Positions 25,446 to 34,523 of a stretch of 64,000 bases of DNA are shown here, in pieces (the stretch's first letter is position 1; the number at the start of each line of letters is the position of its first letter). The notes beneath the pieces are model-generated. The model was not told the DNA's origin, did not search any database, and worked only from the letters and a program-made list of their open reading frames with translations. Origin of the DNA: Thermohalobaculum sp039184865. Lineage in GTDB: Bacteria > Pseudomonadota > Alphaproteobacteria > Rhodobacterales > Rhodobacteraceae. A program made the translations under genes and the position numbers. The DNA lies in NCBI GenBank assembly GCA_039184865.1, contig JBCDAV010000026.1, positions 1 through 64,000 of the forward strand, given 5' to 3'.

Positions 25446-26141
25446 ATGTTCGATATCCAGCAGCGTTCCTACAAGGACGAGCTTGCGAGAATTGCACAGG
25501 ACCTCGGCGGCCCCTCCCTGCAGATCGGCTCCCGCACGCAGGTGATCGACCGGAAGGCGGGAAACCACATCACATGGCGTGATCGCTTGCCCGCCGACAC
25601 GTTCACCGGTGCGGATCTCGAAGCGGGCGAGAACGTCGACGCGCAATTCGACATCACATGGGATCTGGCCCGGATCCACGAGGCGCTCCCCGGCCCGAAG
25701 GCGTTCGACACTATCATCTGCGCCCATGTCCTCGAGCATGTGCGCGATCCGTTTCGCGCCGCACGGAACATCACGAATCTTCTGCTTCCCGGCGGCACTG
25801 CGTTCATTCAAGTGCCGTGGGTACAGGCGTTCCACGATTTCCCGGACGATTTCTGGCGGATCTCTTTTTCTGGCCTTCAGATCTTGTTCGGTGATCTTGT
25901 TACGACAGATGCGTGGTATTCCGGGGGCTCGTCAGATGTGTGCTATCGCATCACCCGCGATGGCAATCCTGCGGTCGACGTCGAGGCGCTGAAACTCGAG
26001 GCTCAGGTCTTCCAACTGCTATTGCCGCAACCAGCCAATCAGGATCTACTCAAGAAACTGAACACATCCGCCTACCTCTCGCGCGCATACATGCCGGTGA
26101 CCGTCCTGACCTGGATCGCGAAGAAGCCGGAAGCGGCGTGA
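25446..26141 (+). CDS. SAM-dependent class I methyltransferase
   Basis: 231-aa soluble protein with a Rossmann-type methyltransferase core. It has the post-motif FDTIICAHVLEHVRDPFRAARNI and LLLPGGTAFIQVPW, typical of small-molecule methyltransferases. The first SAM-binding motif (LQIGSRTQVID) is less glycine-rich than usual. Substrate unknown. It follows trxB by 19 nt on the same strand and may be co-transcribed. The 175 nt downstream (26142-26316) hold nothing I can identify. Confidence 0.8.
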   Translation: MFDIQQRSYKDELARIAQDLGGPSLQIGSRTQVIDRKAGNHITWRDRLPADTFTGADLEAGENVDAQFDITWDLARIHEALPGPKAFDTIICAHVLEHVRDPFRAARNITNLLLPGGTAFIQVPWVQAFHDFPDDFWRISFSGLQILFGDLVTTDAWYSGGSSDVCYRITRDGNPAVDVEALKLEAQVFQLLLPQPANQDLLKKLNTSAYLSRAYMPVTVLTWIAKKPEAA

Positions 26142-26316
26142 GCGACAGAGGATACCCGTGGGCCAACCGTTTTTTTGTTTGATGCTGGGGCTCTCTTGGC
26201 GTGAAGGATCTCGCGATGTGCCGTGACGCGCTGGACACCTCAACGCGACGAAAACCAACGATCTGCGCCGCGGTTCGAGCGAAGCAAATCGTCAAATTGC
26301 TGAACGTCAGAAACCG

Positions 26317-26838
26317 TTACCAGCAGTGCCCGTAACGGCGCCGGTGTGGACCGTATCGATTGCACCCAAAGAAAGACCCGATCCCAATTCCGATTCCGAT
26401 CCCGCTCCGGACATGGCCGTTGCGCGACCCGATGCCGATCCCAATGCTTGGATAGAGCGCGAGGGCCGGTCTGTCTTTTCGCCCCTGATTGAAGCCCTGC
26501 AGGAAGTCTGGCTCGAGCGTCGGCGGGCAGACCTTGCCGTACACGCGCCCTTCGTAGCCGACCCTGTAGCCGCTTTCGGTCGTGCAGTAGTCTACGAGCC
26601 CTTCGATCCGCCCACGCTGATACGCGGCGAGATCGATCGGATGTCCGACATTCGCGCAGGTTTCGAACTCGTCGGCGCGCGACGACGTCGTGACGCCAAG
26701 TTTGCCGTCATTGAGCCCGTAGCGCTCCCAATCCGTTGCTGCGCATGCCCGTGCACGCTCCTCGGGATCGAGAGTTGTGCACGCCGCGACGACCAAGGTC
26801 GCGACAGCGAGACCGGCAAGTCTGGGCAGTATCGTCAT
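26317..26838 (-). CDS. DUF2799 lipoprotein
   Basis: 173-aa lipoprotein with lipobox VAAC (Cys at about 20). The mature N-terminal half matches DUF2799: DWERYGLNDG, then YQRGRIEGLVDYCTTESGYRVG, KVCP and FLQGFNQGRKDR. The C-terminal 45 residues form a Gly-Ile repeat (GIGIGIGIGS) and a His/Arg/Tyr-rich tail that look low-complexity. Function unknown. ATG 26838 follows AGGGGTG. Convergent with the methyltransferase gene. Confidence 0.82.
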   Translation of the reverse strand: MTILPRLAGLAVATLVVAACTTLDPEERARACAATDWERYGLNDGKLGVTTSSRADEFETCANVGHPIDLAAYQRGRIEGLVDYCTTESGYRVGYEGRVYGKVCPPTLEPDFLQGFNQGRKDRPALALYPSIGIGIGSRNGHVRSGIGIGIGIGSFFGCNRYGPHRRRYGHCW

Positions 26839-27030
26839 TCGGCACCCCTACCAGCAAACTGTGGCATAACAGCGGACGCCCCCTCGCTGCGAGGTTACAG
26901 CATCGGCCATTAAGCCGCCAGTCCAGTGGCAATGCCCACATCGCCTCAGTGACAATCGCGTTCAAAGGTATCATGATTGTGCCAAACAGACGGTGCACAC
27001 GCATTACGTGGATCGAGGGGACGCGTTGAC

Positions 27031-28341
27031 ATGACCGACGCCACAGCGACAGGGCCGGGCCTGTCAGACACAAGCCGCATGCCTGCCGGACATGCGCTGG
27101 ATGCAACCCGGGGCGACTACGATGCGGGCGGTCAGTCTCTGTTCTGGCTGTCTCTACGCATGGCCTGCCTGACGGTGCTGACGCTCGGCATCTATCGGTT
27201 CTGGATGACGACGCATCTGCGTCGGCACTACTGGCGTGCGATCCGCGTTCTGGGAGATCCGTTCGAGTATTCGGGCACCGGGCTGGAAAAACTGCTCGGT
27301 TTCCTGATCGCGGTGATCATCCTCGCCGTCTATCTCGGCATCTTCAATCTCGCATTGACCTTCGGCGGGCTGCTCAGCCTCGAAGATCCGATCGAGCTTC
27401 AGATCCTCACGTCCCTCTCGTTCCTTGTGTCGCTGCCACTGATCTATTTCGCGACCTACCGCGCACGGCGCTACATCCTCGCGCGCACCCGCTGGCGCGG
27501 CATCAGGTTCGGCATGGACCAGGCAGCATGGGGCTACACGGGCCGCGCACTTCTGCTGACCCTTCTCAGCACCCTGACGCTCGGGCTGACGTACCCCTAC
27601 CAGCACTTCAAGCTCGAAAAGTTCAAGACCGACCGTACGTGGTTCGGCGATCTCAGATTCGAGCAGGGCGGAGGCTGGGGGCAGCTCTTCCGGTACTGGA
27701 TTTGGTTTTACGTGATCATCGGCATCATCATCGCCGCGGTCGGCGGGATGGCTGCATCGCCCGAAAGCGCGTCGGCCCGCACCTTGGCGATCGTTGCGAT
27801 GATCTTCGGCTACATCGCGATCTTCATTGTCGGAATGCGCTACCAGGTGGCGGCATTCCGGTACCTCTGGAACAATCGGACGCTGGGCGGTGCCCGTTTC
27901 TCGAACGACATAGACACCGGCGAGGTGATCGGCGTCTACATCGGCGGGTCGCTCGCTACCGGGATTTGCGGGGCGCTGCTCGGAGCGATCATGGTCGCCG
28001 CTCTGACCGCGATTGCCTACGTGATTGGCCTGCTGGTCCACGGCTCGGCGGATCCCATGGAAGCGCTCGGCCCGTGGCTTTCCGGTGGCGAGCTTGGAGA
28101 AGCCGGCGCTTCCTGGGTCGCCGTCGCAACCTTGTTGGTCAGCTACATCGTGATCGGCGCGGCCGCTTTCGCCTTTGCGCAGATCTTCATCACCCGGCCG
28201 ATCCTGCGGCGCAAGGCGGAGGGCATGCAGATCTTCAATGTCGCGGCACTGGCCGAGAGCCGTCAGCGGGCGCACGATGACGCAACCGATGCGGGTGGAT
28301 TTGCCGATGCCCTCGGCGTGGATGTCGGCGCCGGGTTCTGA
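27031..28341 (+). CDS. YjgN family (DUF898) membrane protein
   Basis: 436-aa polytopic membrane protein with about eight hydrophobic helices. Family hallmarks are LTLGIYRFWMTTHLRRHYW, GLTYPYQHFKLEKFKTDRTWFGDLRF, and a repeat of the same pattern in the second half (NNRTLGGARFSNDI), as expected from the internal duplication of DUF898. Function unknown. I chose ATG 27031 (GAGGGG upstream). The stop overlaps the ATG of the M48 peptidase (TGATG), a pairing that suggests a joint membrane-quality role. Confidence 0.86.
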   Translation: MTDATATGPGLSDTSRMPAGHALDATRGDYDAGGQSLFWLSLRMACLTVLTLGIYRFWMTTHLRRHYWRAIRVLGDPFEYSGTGLEKLLGFLIAVIILAVYLGIFNLALTFGGLLSLEDPIELQILTSLSFLVSLPLIYFATYRARRYILARTRWRGIRFGMDQAAWGYTGRALLLTLLSTLTLGLTYPYQHFKLEKFKTDRTWFGDLRFEQGGGWGQLFRYWIWFYVIIGIIIAAVGGMAASPESASARTLAIVAMIFGYIAIFIVGMRYQVAAFRYLWNNRTLGGARFSNDIDTGEVIGVYIGGSLATGICGALLGAIMVAALTAIAYVIGLLVHGSADPMEALGPWLSGGELGEAGASWVAVATLLVSYIVIGAAAFAFAQIFITRPILRRKAEGMQIFNVAALAESRQRAHDDATDAGGFADALGVDVGAGF

Positions 28342-29504
28342 TGACGGCGCTCGCCGATTACACGAAACTCGAGGCTGAAGCCCGGTACTTCGACGGACAA
28401 TCGGCGGCGCCGGTCGACGTCGTGCTGAGCTTCGGCGGCAGATCGCTGGTGATCGTCGGACTGGACGACCGCCCGATCGCGCACTGGCCGCTTGCGACGC
28501 TCCGATCGCTCGCCGACCCGGTCGAGACGACAGTGCAACTGGTGCCCGATCACGGGAGCGACGAGCGTGTGGTGCTGCAGGACCGCGAGATGATCCAGGC
28601 CATCTCCAAGGTCTGTCCCAAGCTCTATCGCCGCCCGGTCGACAAACCGGTCCTGCGCCGCGCCGCGTTCTGGACCGTTGGAGCCATCGGCTCGGTCCTG
28701 CTCATGCTGTTGGTCCTGATCCCGACGCTCGCCAATCAGCTCGCGGAGTATATCCCGCCGGAGCGCGAACAGGCGCTGGGCGACGCAGTGGCCGAACAGC
28801 TTGGCGACCTGCTTGCGCTTCAGACTTCGGAACGACCGGCACTGTGCACGGAACCTGCGGGGACCGCCGCGCTGACACGGATGACGCGGCGGGTCACGCC
28901 CGAGGACGAACTGCCGTATCCGCTGCGCGTGAATGTCATCGACCACAAGCTGGTCAACGCCGTCGCGCTGCCCGGCGGGCGAATCCTGATCTTTCGTGGT
29001 CTGATCGAGAACGCCAAGAGCCCGGAGGAGGTCGCGGGCGTGCTCGCGCACGAAATCGGCCATGTCGTCAATCGCGACCCGACCCGTGGCGTCCTGCGCG
29101 CCGCCGGCACCGCAGGCATCATCGGCCTGCTGCTGGGCGATATTTTCGGCGCGACCGTGATTGCTGCCGCGTCCGACGCCGTGCTGAACGCGAGCCACCA
29201 GCGTGACGCGGAAACACAGGCCGACGAGATGGCTTATCGCCTGCTCGGCAATGCCGGTCTGCCGGCAACGCCGCTGTCCGACTTCTTCGACCGGTTGCGC
29301 GAAGAGCACGGCGACGCGACCGGCCCGTTCCGCTACCTCTCCAGCCACCCGGACCTGTCTGGCCGGGCCGCACGCGCACTGGCGGCCGACCGGATCGGCA
29401 AGGGCACTTTCATTCCGGTGCTGGTCGACCGCGATTGGCTCGCGCTACAGAACATCTGCGACGAGGACACGGCGTTCGAGAACATCACCAGCCGGCCCTA
29501 TTAG
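28341..29504 (+). CDS. M48 family metallopeptidase, membrane-anchored
   Basis: 387-aa zinc protease. One membrane helix lies at about 113-135 (FWTVGAIGSVLLMLLVLIPTLA), followed by the peptidase domain. The HExxH motif is AHEIGHV, with the third zinc ligand expected in DAETQADEMAY, as in HtpX/BepA-like M48 enzymes. The N-terminal 110 residues are a soluble beta-rich domain. Translationally coupled to the YjgN gene by a 1-nt overlap. The 174 nt after it (29505-29678) hold only small imperfect palindromes. Confidence 0.9.
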   Translation: MTALADYTKLEAEARYFDGQSAAPVDVVLSFGGRSLVIVGLDDRPIAHWPLATLRSLADPVETTVQLVPDHGSDERVVLQDREMIQAISKVCPKLYRRPVDKPVLRRAAFWTVGAIGSVLLMLLVLIPTLANQLAEYIPPEREQALGDAVAEQLGDLLALQTSERPALCTEPAGTAALTRMTRRVTPEDELPYPLRVNVIDHKLVNAVALPGGRILIFRGLIENAKSPEEVAGVLAHEIGHVVNRDPTRGVLRAAGTAGIIGLLLGDIFGATVIAAASDAVLNASHQRDAETQADEMAYRLLGNAGLPATPLSDFFDRLREEHGDATGPFRYLSSHPDLSGRAARALAADRIGKGTFIPVLVDRDWLALQNICDEDTAFENITSRPY

Positions 29505-29678
29505 GTTCGTTCCGAGATATCTTGGCAACTTCAGAAAGTCGGCACGGCGACCGTCGGTTTCTTCGATGAAACTTCGTTCGAAGCGATAGATTGCGCCGCG
29601 GTTCAGCCGTCATCGAACCTGACGAACATTCCGCGAACGCGGCTTCCCTTCCAACCGGCCACGCGTTAAGGTGCCGCC

Positions 29679-32243
29679 ATGCAGGGATCCTTTTCTGAAG
29701 ACGACGCGTTCGAAACCTTTGACCGGCCGCTCTCGCAGCAGGCCGCAGCACCCGTGCCCTACATGCAGGGGCTGAACGAGCCGCAGCATCAAGCGGTAGA
29801 GGCGCTCGACGGTCCGGTGCTGGTGCTGGCCGGCGCCGGGACCGGCAAGACGCGCGTCCTGACGACCCGCCTCGCCCACCTGATCCACACTCGCCGCGCC
29901 TGGCCGAGCCAGATCCTCGCCGTGACCTTCACCAACAAGGCCGCGCGCGAAATGAAGCACCGCGTCGGCAACCTGATTGGCGGTGCGGTCGAGGGGATGC
30001 CCTGGCTCGGCACGTTTCACTCGATCTGCGTCAAGATCCTGCGCCGCCATGCGGAACTCGTCGATCTGAAGAGCAACTTCACGATCCTCGACACCGACGA
30101 CCAGCTTCGGCTGATCAAGCAGCTTCTCGACGCCGAGGAGATCGACACCAAGCGCTGGCCGCCGCGCATGTTCGCCTCGATGCTCGATCACTGGAAGAAC
30201 AAGGCGCTCGGTCCCGGCGCAGTGCCGCCCGAGGAGCAGGGGTTTGCCAACGGACGCGGCGCCGAGCTCTACAAGGCTTATCAGCGACGCCTGCAGACGT
30301 TGAACGCGGTCGATTTCGGCGACCTGCTGCTCCATGTGGTCGGGATCCTTAAGAACCCGGACCATGCGGATATCCTCTCGGACTACCAGTCGCGGTTCAA
30401 ATACATCCTCGTTGACGAGTATCAGGATACCAATGTCGCTCAGTATCTGTTCCTGAAGCTGCTCGCGAAGGAGCATCGGAATATCTGCTGCGTCGGCGAT
30501 GATGATCAGTCGATCTATGGCTGGCGCGGGGCGGAGGTCGGAAACATCCTGCGCTTCGAGAAGGATTTCGAGGGCGCTCAGGTCGTCCGACTCGAACAGA
30601 ACTACCGCTCGACCCTGCACATCCTGGCTGCGGCCTCGGGTGTGATCGCCGCCAACCAGGATCGTCTCGGCAAGACGCTCTGGACCGAGGAAGCGGACGG
30701 CGAGAAGGTCCGCCTGATCGGGCACTGGGACGGTGACGAGGAAGCGCGCTGGATCGCGGAAGAAATCGAAGGCTTGCATTCTGGTACACACCGAGCGGCG
30801 ATACATCGAAACAATCCGCGGTCGACAACGTTTAGGCAAGAATTTGAAAGGCGCGCAAAAAATGAATTGCCAGACTTTCGAGAAGACCTAGCGGCCGGTA
30901 AAGCTTGGAACGACTTTCATTCTCGAAATCTGATCTTAAAGAAACTAAACCTTGAAGAAGAATACCGACGAGGAAGAAACGCACCCGACAGATTTTCACT
31001 AGACGAAGTCGCGATTCTCGTCCGCGCCGGCTTCCAGATGCGCGCCTTTGAGGACCGGTTCCTGACCATCGGCCTGCCCTATCGGGTGATTGGCGGCCCG
31101 CGCTTCTACGAGCGCATGGAGATCCGTGACGCGATGGCGTATCTCCGCGTCGCGGTTTCGCCCGATGACGGGCTGGCGCTGGAGCGGATTATCAACACGC
31201 CGAAACGCGGGATCGGCGACAAGGCCCTTCAGACGCTGAACTTCATTGCGCGCGAACACGGCATCGGCCTGCTCGACGCGTGCCGGATCGCCGTCGAAGA
31301 GCAGGCACTGTCAAAGCGCGCGAACAAGGCACTGGGCGAACTCGTTTCCAACTTCGATCGCTGGCGCACGATGCTTGCTCCCGAAGGTGCTGCACATACC
31401 GAGATCACGGAGATGATCCTCGACGAGTCCGGCTACACCGAGATGTGGCTGAACGACAAGTCGCCTGAGGCGCCCGGGCGTCTGGAGAACCTCAAGGAAC
31501 TGGTTCAAGCGCTCGAGGAGTTCGAAAACCTGCAGGGCTTCCTTGAGCATGTCTCGCTGGTGATGGACAACGAGACCGAGGATGGAAGTGAGAAGATCTC
31601 GATCATGACCCTGCACGCCGCCAAAGGGTTGGAGTTCCCGGTTGTGTTTCTGCCGGGCTGGGAGGACGGGCTTTTCCCGTCGCAGCGCTCGATGGATGAG
31701 AACGGCCAAAAAGGGGTCGAGGAAGAACGTCGTCTCGCCTACGTCGGACTCACGCGTGCTGAAGAGTTTCTCACCGTGACCTTCGCCGCGAACCGTCACA
31801 TGTACGGGCGCTGGCAGAACTCGATGCCCAGCCGGTTCATCGACGAACTGCCGCCGGATCATGTCGAAGTCCTGACGCCGCCGGGCCTCTACGGTGGGTC
31901 CTACGGGGCGGCGACGACGACAACGCAAGGATCGGTGCTGGAGGAGCGCGCGGCAGCGGCTTCAACGTATAACTCGCCCGGTTGGCGGCGGATGAACGAA
32001 CGCCGTGGTCAGAAAGGGATACGCTCGCCGTCCGAGGCCAAAAACCTCGTCATCGACGCCGAGGCGATCAGCGCTTTCGAGATCGGCACGCGCGTTTTCC
32101 ACCAGAAGTTCGGCTACGGCGAGATCATGGATATCGAGGGCGACAAGGTCGTGGTTGAGTTCGACAAGGCCGGAGAGAAACGGGTCGTCGCATCGTATCT
32201 GACGGAAGCCGAGACGGCTTCGGTCGACGACGTCCCGTTCTGA
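29679..32243 (+). CDS. UvrD/PcrA-type superfamily 1 DNA helicase with an in-frame insertion
   Basis: 854-aa 3'-5' helicase for repair and replication-block removal. Walker A is AGAGTGKTR (about 51-59); other SF1 motifs include FTNKAAREMKHR, VDEYQDTN, GDDDQSIYGWRGA, EQNYRS, TLHAAKGLEF and YVGLTRAEE. The C-terminal Tudor-like segment (FEIGTRVFHQKFGYGEIMDI) is typical of PcrA/UvrD. Residues about 371-437 are an extra block absent from other UvrD proteins I know and encoded by A+T-rich DNA (see separate entry). The insertion sits in a loop between helix and strand before VAILVRAG, so activity is probably kept. ATG 29679. Confidence 0.95.
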   Translation: MQGSFSEDDAFETFDRPLSQQAAAPVPYMQGLNEPQHQAVEALDGPVLVLAGAGTGKTRVLTTRLAHLIHTRRAWPSQILAVTFTNKAAREMKHRVGNLIGGAVEGMPWLGTFHSICVKILRRHAELVDLKSNFTILDTDDQLRLIKQLLDAEEIDTKRWPPRMFASMLDHWKNKALGPGAVPPEEQGFANGRGAELYKAYQRRLQTLNAVDFGDLLLHVVGILKNPDHADILSDYQSRFKYILVDEYQDTNVAQYLFLKLLAKEHRNICCVGDDDQSIYGWRGAEVGNILRFEKDFEGAQVVRLEQNYRSTLHILAAASGVIAANQDRLGKTLWTEEADGEKVRLIGHWDGDEEARWIAEEIEGLHSGTHRAAIHRNNPRSTTFRQEFERRAKNELPDFREDLAAGKAWNDFHSRNLILKKLNLEEEYRRGRNAPDRFSLDEVAILVRAGFQMRAFEDRFLTIGLPYRVIGGPRFYERMEIRDAMAYLRVAVSPDDGLALERIINTPKRGIGDKALQTLNFIAREHGIGLLDACRIAVEEQALSKRANKALGELVSNFDRWRTMLAPEGAAHTEITEMILDESGYTEMWLNDKSPEAPGRLENLKELVQALEEFENLQGFLEHVSLVMDNETEDGSEKISIMTLHAAKGLEFPVVFLPGWEDGLFPSQRSMDENGQKGVEEERRLAYVGLTRAEEFLTVTFAANRHMYGRWQNSMPSRFIDELPPDHVEVLTPPGLYGGSYGAATTTTQGSVLEERAAAASTYNSPGWRRMNERRGQKGIRSPSEAKNLVIDAEAISAFEIGTRVFHQKFGYGEIMDIEGDKVVVEFDKAGEKRVVASYLTEAETASVDDVPF
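30793..30990 (+). other. A+T-rich in-frame insertion inside the uvrD-like gene
   Basis: About 200 bp whose composition breaks from the gene: a hand count gives roughly 43% G+C over 30801-30980, against clearly above 60% on both sides. It keeps the reading frame and encodes about 66 helical, charged residues rich in Asn, Lys and Glu. Family sequence resumes at DRFSLDEVAILVRAG. I see no terminal inverted repeat, clean target duplication or intein splice residues. It may be an in-frame mobile element remnant, like the palindromic elements known in Rickettsia, or horizontally acquired sequence. Confidence 0.65.
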
Positions 32244-32278
32244 CCGCGGCAAGACCGTACGTCCCAAATCAACGGCGA

Positions 32279-32300
32279 GCACGGGCATCGCTGCCCGTGC
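32279..32300. terminator. Hairpin between convergent uvrD-like and Vps62-like genes
   Basis: Perfect 9-bp stem GCACGGGCA / TGCCCGTGC with loop TCGC. It sits 36 nt after the helicase stop and 22 nt before the convergent stop, so it can serve both strands. The following T run is short (ATTTC), so Rho-independent activity is likely but not certain. Confidence 0.6.
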
Positions 32301-32321
32301 CGATTTCGATGATAACGAGAG

Positions 32322-33398
32322 TTACGCGGCTTCGGCCGGCAGCGGCGGTTGCTTGCTCCACCAGTCCTGATGCAACGGGGAAACCGGCCGCCCACCTTTG
32401 CGGTACTTCTCGGGCAGCGCGTTCAGGAACTTCGCGAGCTTCGCCGCCTGGGACATCTTCATGTGCAAGTGGCCCGGCAGGTGCGGGGTCGGATCATGAA
32501 TGTCCGCAGCATCGTTGCGCGAGGGTGCCCACATCCCTTCGAACGCCGCCCACCCGTTAGGGTCAATTTCGACGAGGCCATTCGGCGTGTTCCATGGAGT
32601 CCAGTACACAGATGTGAGGTCAGGCAGATGTTCTACCGTCTGGTCGCCAAAAACGATCTCCTCGAAGAAGTAGTCGACCGGCCCATTGCCCGGCATCGAA
32701 TTGACCAGCGCCACCAACCACTTGCTGAGCCTGTAGGATCCCGACGGCTGATACTTCCCGCTCTTGTCGTTGCCGAACCCGCGCTGATCCTTGTAGACGC
32801 CGTGGGAGTGCAGGGCCGAGTAGACAAACGGATGCCCGTTCCATTTGGGAATCTCGCTCCACCGCACCCATTCGCCATCCGCACTGTGATGCCGCCCCAG
32901 TCTCAGCCAGTCCGGTTCGCTCTGGCCTTCGGGAATGCGCACGACGACATGCTCCCAATCCGACTCGTGCTGTGCGAAGTCCGCCCACGTCCACCACCGG
33001 TCCTTGTGATGCGTCTTGAAGATCTCGTTTTCCTGGATCCGCGAATAACCGCTTTGCGAACCATTGAAACCGTAGAACATCGCGTAGACGATGAACGTCG
33101 CACGCGCAGTCGCATCGAAATACTGGTGATAGTACATCGGAGCGGGGCTGTAGGCTTTCGCACCCCGTTTTTCGACTGGCATACCGAATTTGACAGCCGG
33201 ATTCGTCTGCTCCAGATACCAATTCTTGTACGCGTCACCGCTGTGTTGAGCGAGGGTCTCGGCCGTGACATGCGAGATAGTGTCGGAGGGATTGTCCCCG
33301 TTCACCAACCGCACCCCGGTGAGATATTCCTCAACGGAGGTCGGGCGATACACGTCTTCAGGATGCAAGACGACCATTGGTGCATAATGTCCGATCAT
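32322..33398 (-). CDS. Vps62-related (DUF946-like) protein
   Basis: 358-aa soluble protein resembling the Vps62/DUF946 family, first known from fungi and plants and sporadic in bacteria. Supporting segments are YAPMVVLHPEDVYRPTSVEEYL at the N terminus and HESDWEHVVVRIPE (about 143-156), with later YSALHSHGVY. The DWEH segment also recalls NPP1-type proteins (HRHDWEH), where acidic and His residues bind a metal. No signal peptide. ATG 33398 follows a clear AGGAG. Function unknown; sporadic occurrence suggests transfer. The flanking region 33399-33490 is A+T-rich. Confidence 0.65.
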   Translation of the reverse strand: MIGHYAPMVVLHPEDVYRPTSVEEYLTGVRLVNGDNPSDTISHVTAETLAQHSGDAYKNWYLEQTNPAVKFGMPVEKRGAKAYSPAPMYYHQYFDATARATFIVYAMFYGFNGSQSGYSRIQENEIFKTHHKDRWWTWADFAQHESDWEHVVVRIPEGQSEPDWLRLGRHHSADGEWVRWSEIPKWNGHPFVYSALHSHGVYKDQRGFGNDKSGKYQPSGSYRLSKWLVALVNSMPGNGPVDYFFEEIVFGDQTVEHLPDLTSVYWTPWNTPNGLVEIDPNGWAAFEGMWAPSRNDAADIHDPTPHLPGHLHMKMSQAAKLAKFLNALPEKYRKGGRPVSPLHQDWWSKQPPLPAEAA

Positions 33399-33496
33399 AA
33401 TTGATCTCCTTCAATAAAAAGCTTGTCTAAAATTGACGAAGTAGACCTAAGGAGACCCGATCAGTTTTTCAATCATTCAAATCACAAAAACTTGGT

Positions 33497-34381
33497 TTAG
33501 CTTCCAACAGGCGCGACGTTGCCCGGCATTTCTTGCTGTGGAACCTGTCCTTCCGGCTGCTGCGCCACGATCCGGAAGGCCTTCGACTTCGGCAGATCGC
33601 GCCAGAACGCGAGCTTTGAATATTTCTCGAACAGATCCGGCGGAAGCACCGTCTCGCGCGGCCGCGGTTCGACCTTCTTGTGGACCCGATGCAGACCGTC
33701 CAGCCCGAGCTGCGCGTCGAATTGCGGCGCGTCGTAGTCGACCTCTCCAAAGTCATGGTCAAACCACGGCTCCTCGAGGAACTCGTAGATCAATTTGAAG
33801 ACTTCCTGCGGCCGATGCGCGATCAGGTCGTATTCGACGATCACGATCCGTTCGGCGAACTCCGAATAGCAAGCCTCGCGCAGCGCGTGCCAGGGATAGC
33901 CGACCAGCCGGTTCGCGCCGGCGAGCGCCTCAACCCGGGTATAGACCGTGGAGCGCTCGCCGGGGTTGTTGAACAGGCGCGTGTGCTCGAACGCGTTCTG
34001 GCGGAACTGGCGCTCCATCGAGTCCATGATCCACGCGACATCGCGCACCAGACAGATTACTTTCGCATCCGGGAACACCTGCGTCAGCGCCGGCAACTGC
34101 GCCGTCCACGCCCGGTTGGTATCGAAGATCACCTCGTTTTCGTAGTCGGCGTAATAGCTGTCGAACAGGCCGCGCAAAAAGCGCGCGCGCTGCTCCTGAC
34201 TGACCATCGTCGAAAGCTCGGACCCGGCAGATACCTGCGCGATGATCCCGTCGAACAAACCGGCGATCGGCGAGGACATGCCTGCATGAAACCGCGGATT
34301 CTGCTTGAGAATTCCAGCCGTCAGCGTCGACCCGGACCTCGGCAGGCCTGAGATGAAATGAAACTTGGGCGAGTTGGACAC
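33497..34381 (-). CDS. Sulfotransferase family protein
   Basis: 294-aa protein with the PAPS 5'-phosphosulfate-binding loop FISGLPRSGSTLTAGIL near the N terminus and the 3'-phosphate region KVICLVRDVAWIMDSMERQ. It transfers sulfate from PAPS to an unknown acceptor; bacterial members often modify surface glycans, peptides or lipids. I chose GTG 34381, which follows AGGGAG and begins just before the PAPS loop; an ATG at 34453 would add 24 residues without a site. Divergent from the TPR-methyltransferase gene across 142 nt. Confidence 0.87.
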   Translation of the reverse strand: MSNSPKFHFISGLPRSGSTLTAGILKQNPRFHAGMSSPIAGLFDGIIAQVSAGSELSTMVSQEQRARFLRGLFDSYYADYENEVIFDTNRAWTAQLPALTQVFPDAKVICLVRDVAWIMDSMERQFRQNAFEHTRLFNNPGERSTVYTRVEALAGANRLVGYPWHALREACYSEFAERIVIVEYDLIAHRPQEVFKLIYEFLEEPWFDHDFGEVDYDAPQFDAQLGLDGLHRVHKKVEPRPRETVLPPDLFEKYSKLAFWRDLPKSKAFRIVAQQPEGQVPQQEMPGNVAPVGS

Positions 34382-34523
34382 GTCGGGCTCCCTGCGGTCG
34401 GTCTGTCGCGGTTGTATGCGCTGGCGGAGTACCGCAACGCAAGTGCCATGCATCCGCCCTCTTGAACCGGAGACAGCTTGCGACCACGATAGGCAGGGCG
34501 AATAGGTGACAAGGAATTTAAAG

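Noticed and set aside
30793..30990. Intein or intron in the helicase gene
   Set aside because: Too short for an intein, no Cys/Ser at the start or His-Asn at the end, and the frame is open with no splice-like boundary; kept as an unexplained insertion.
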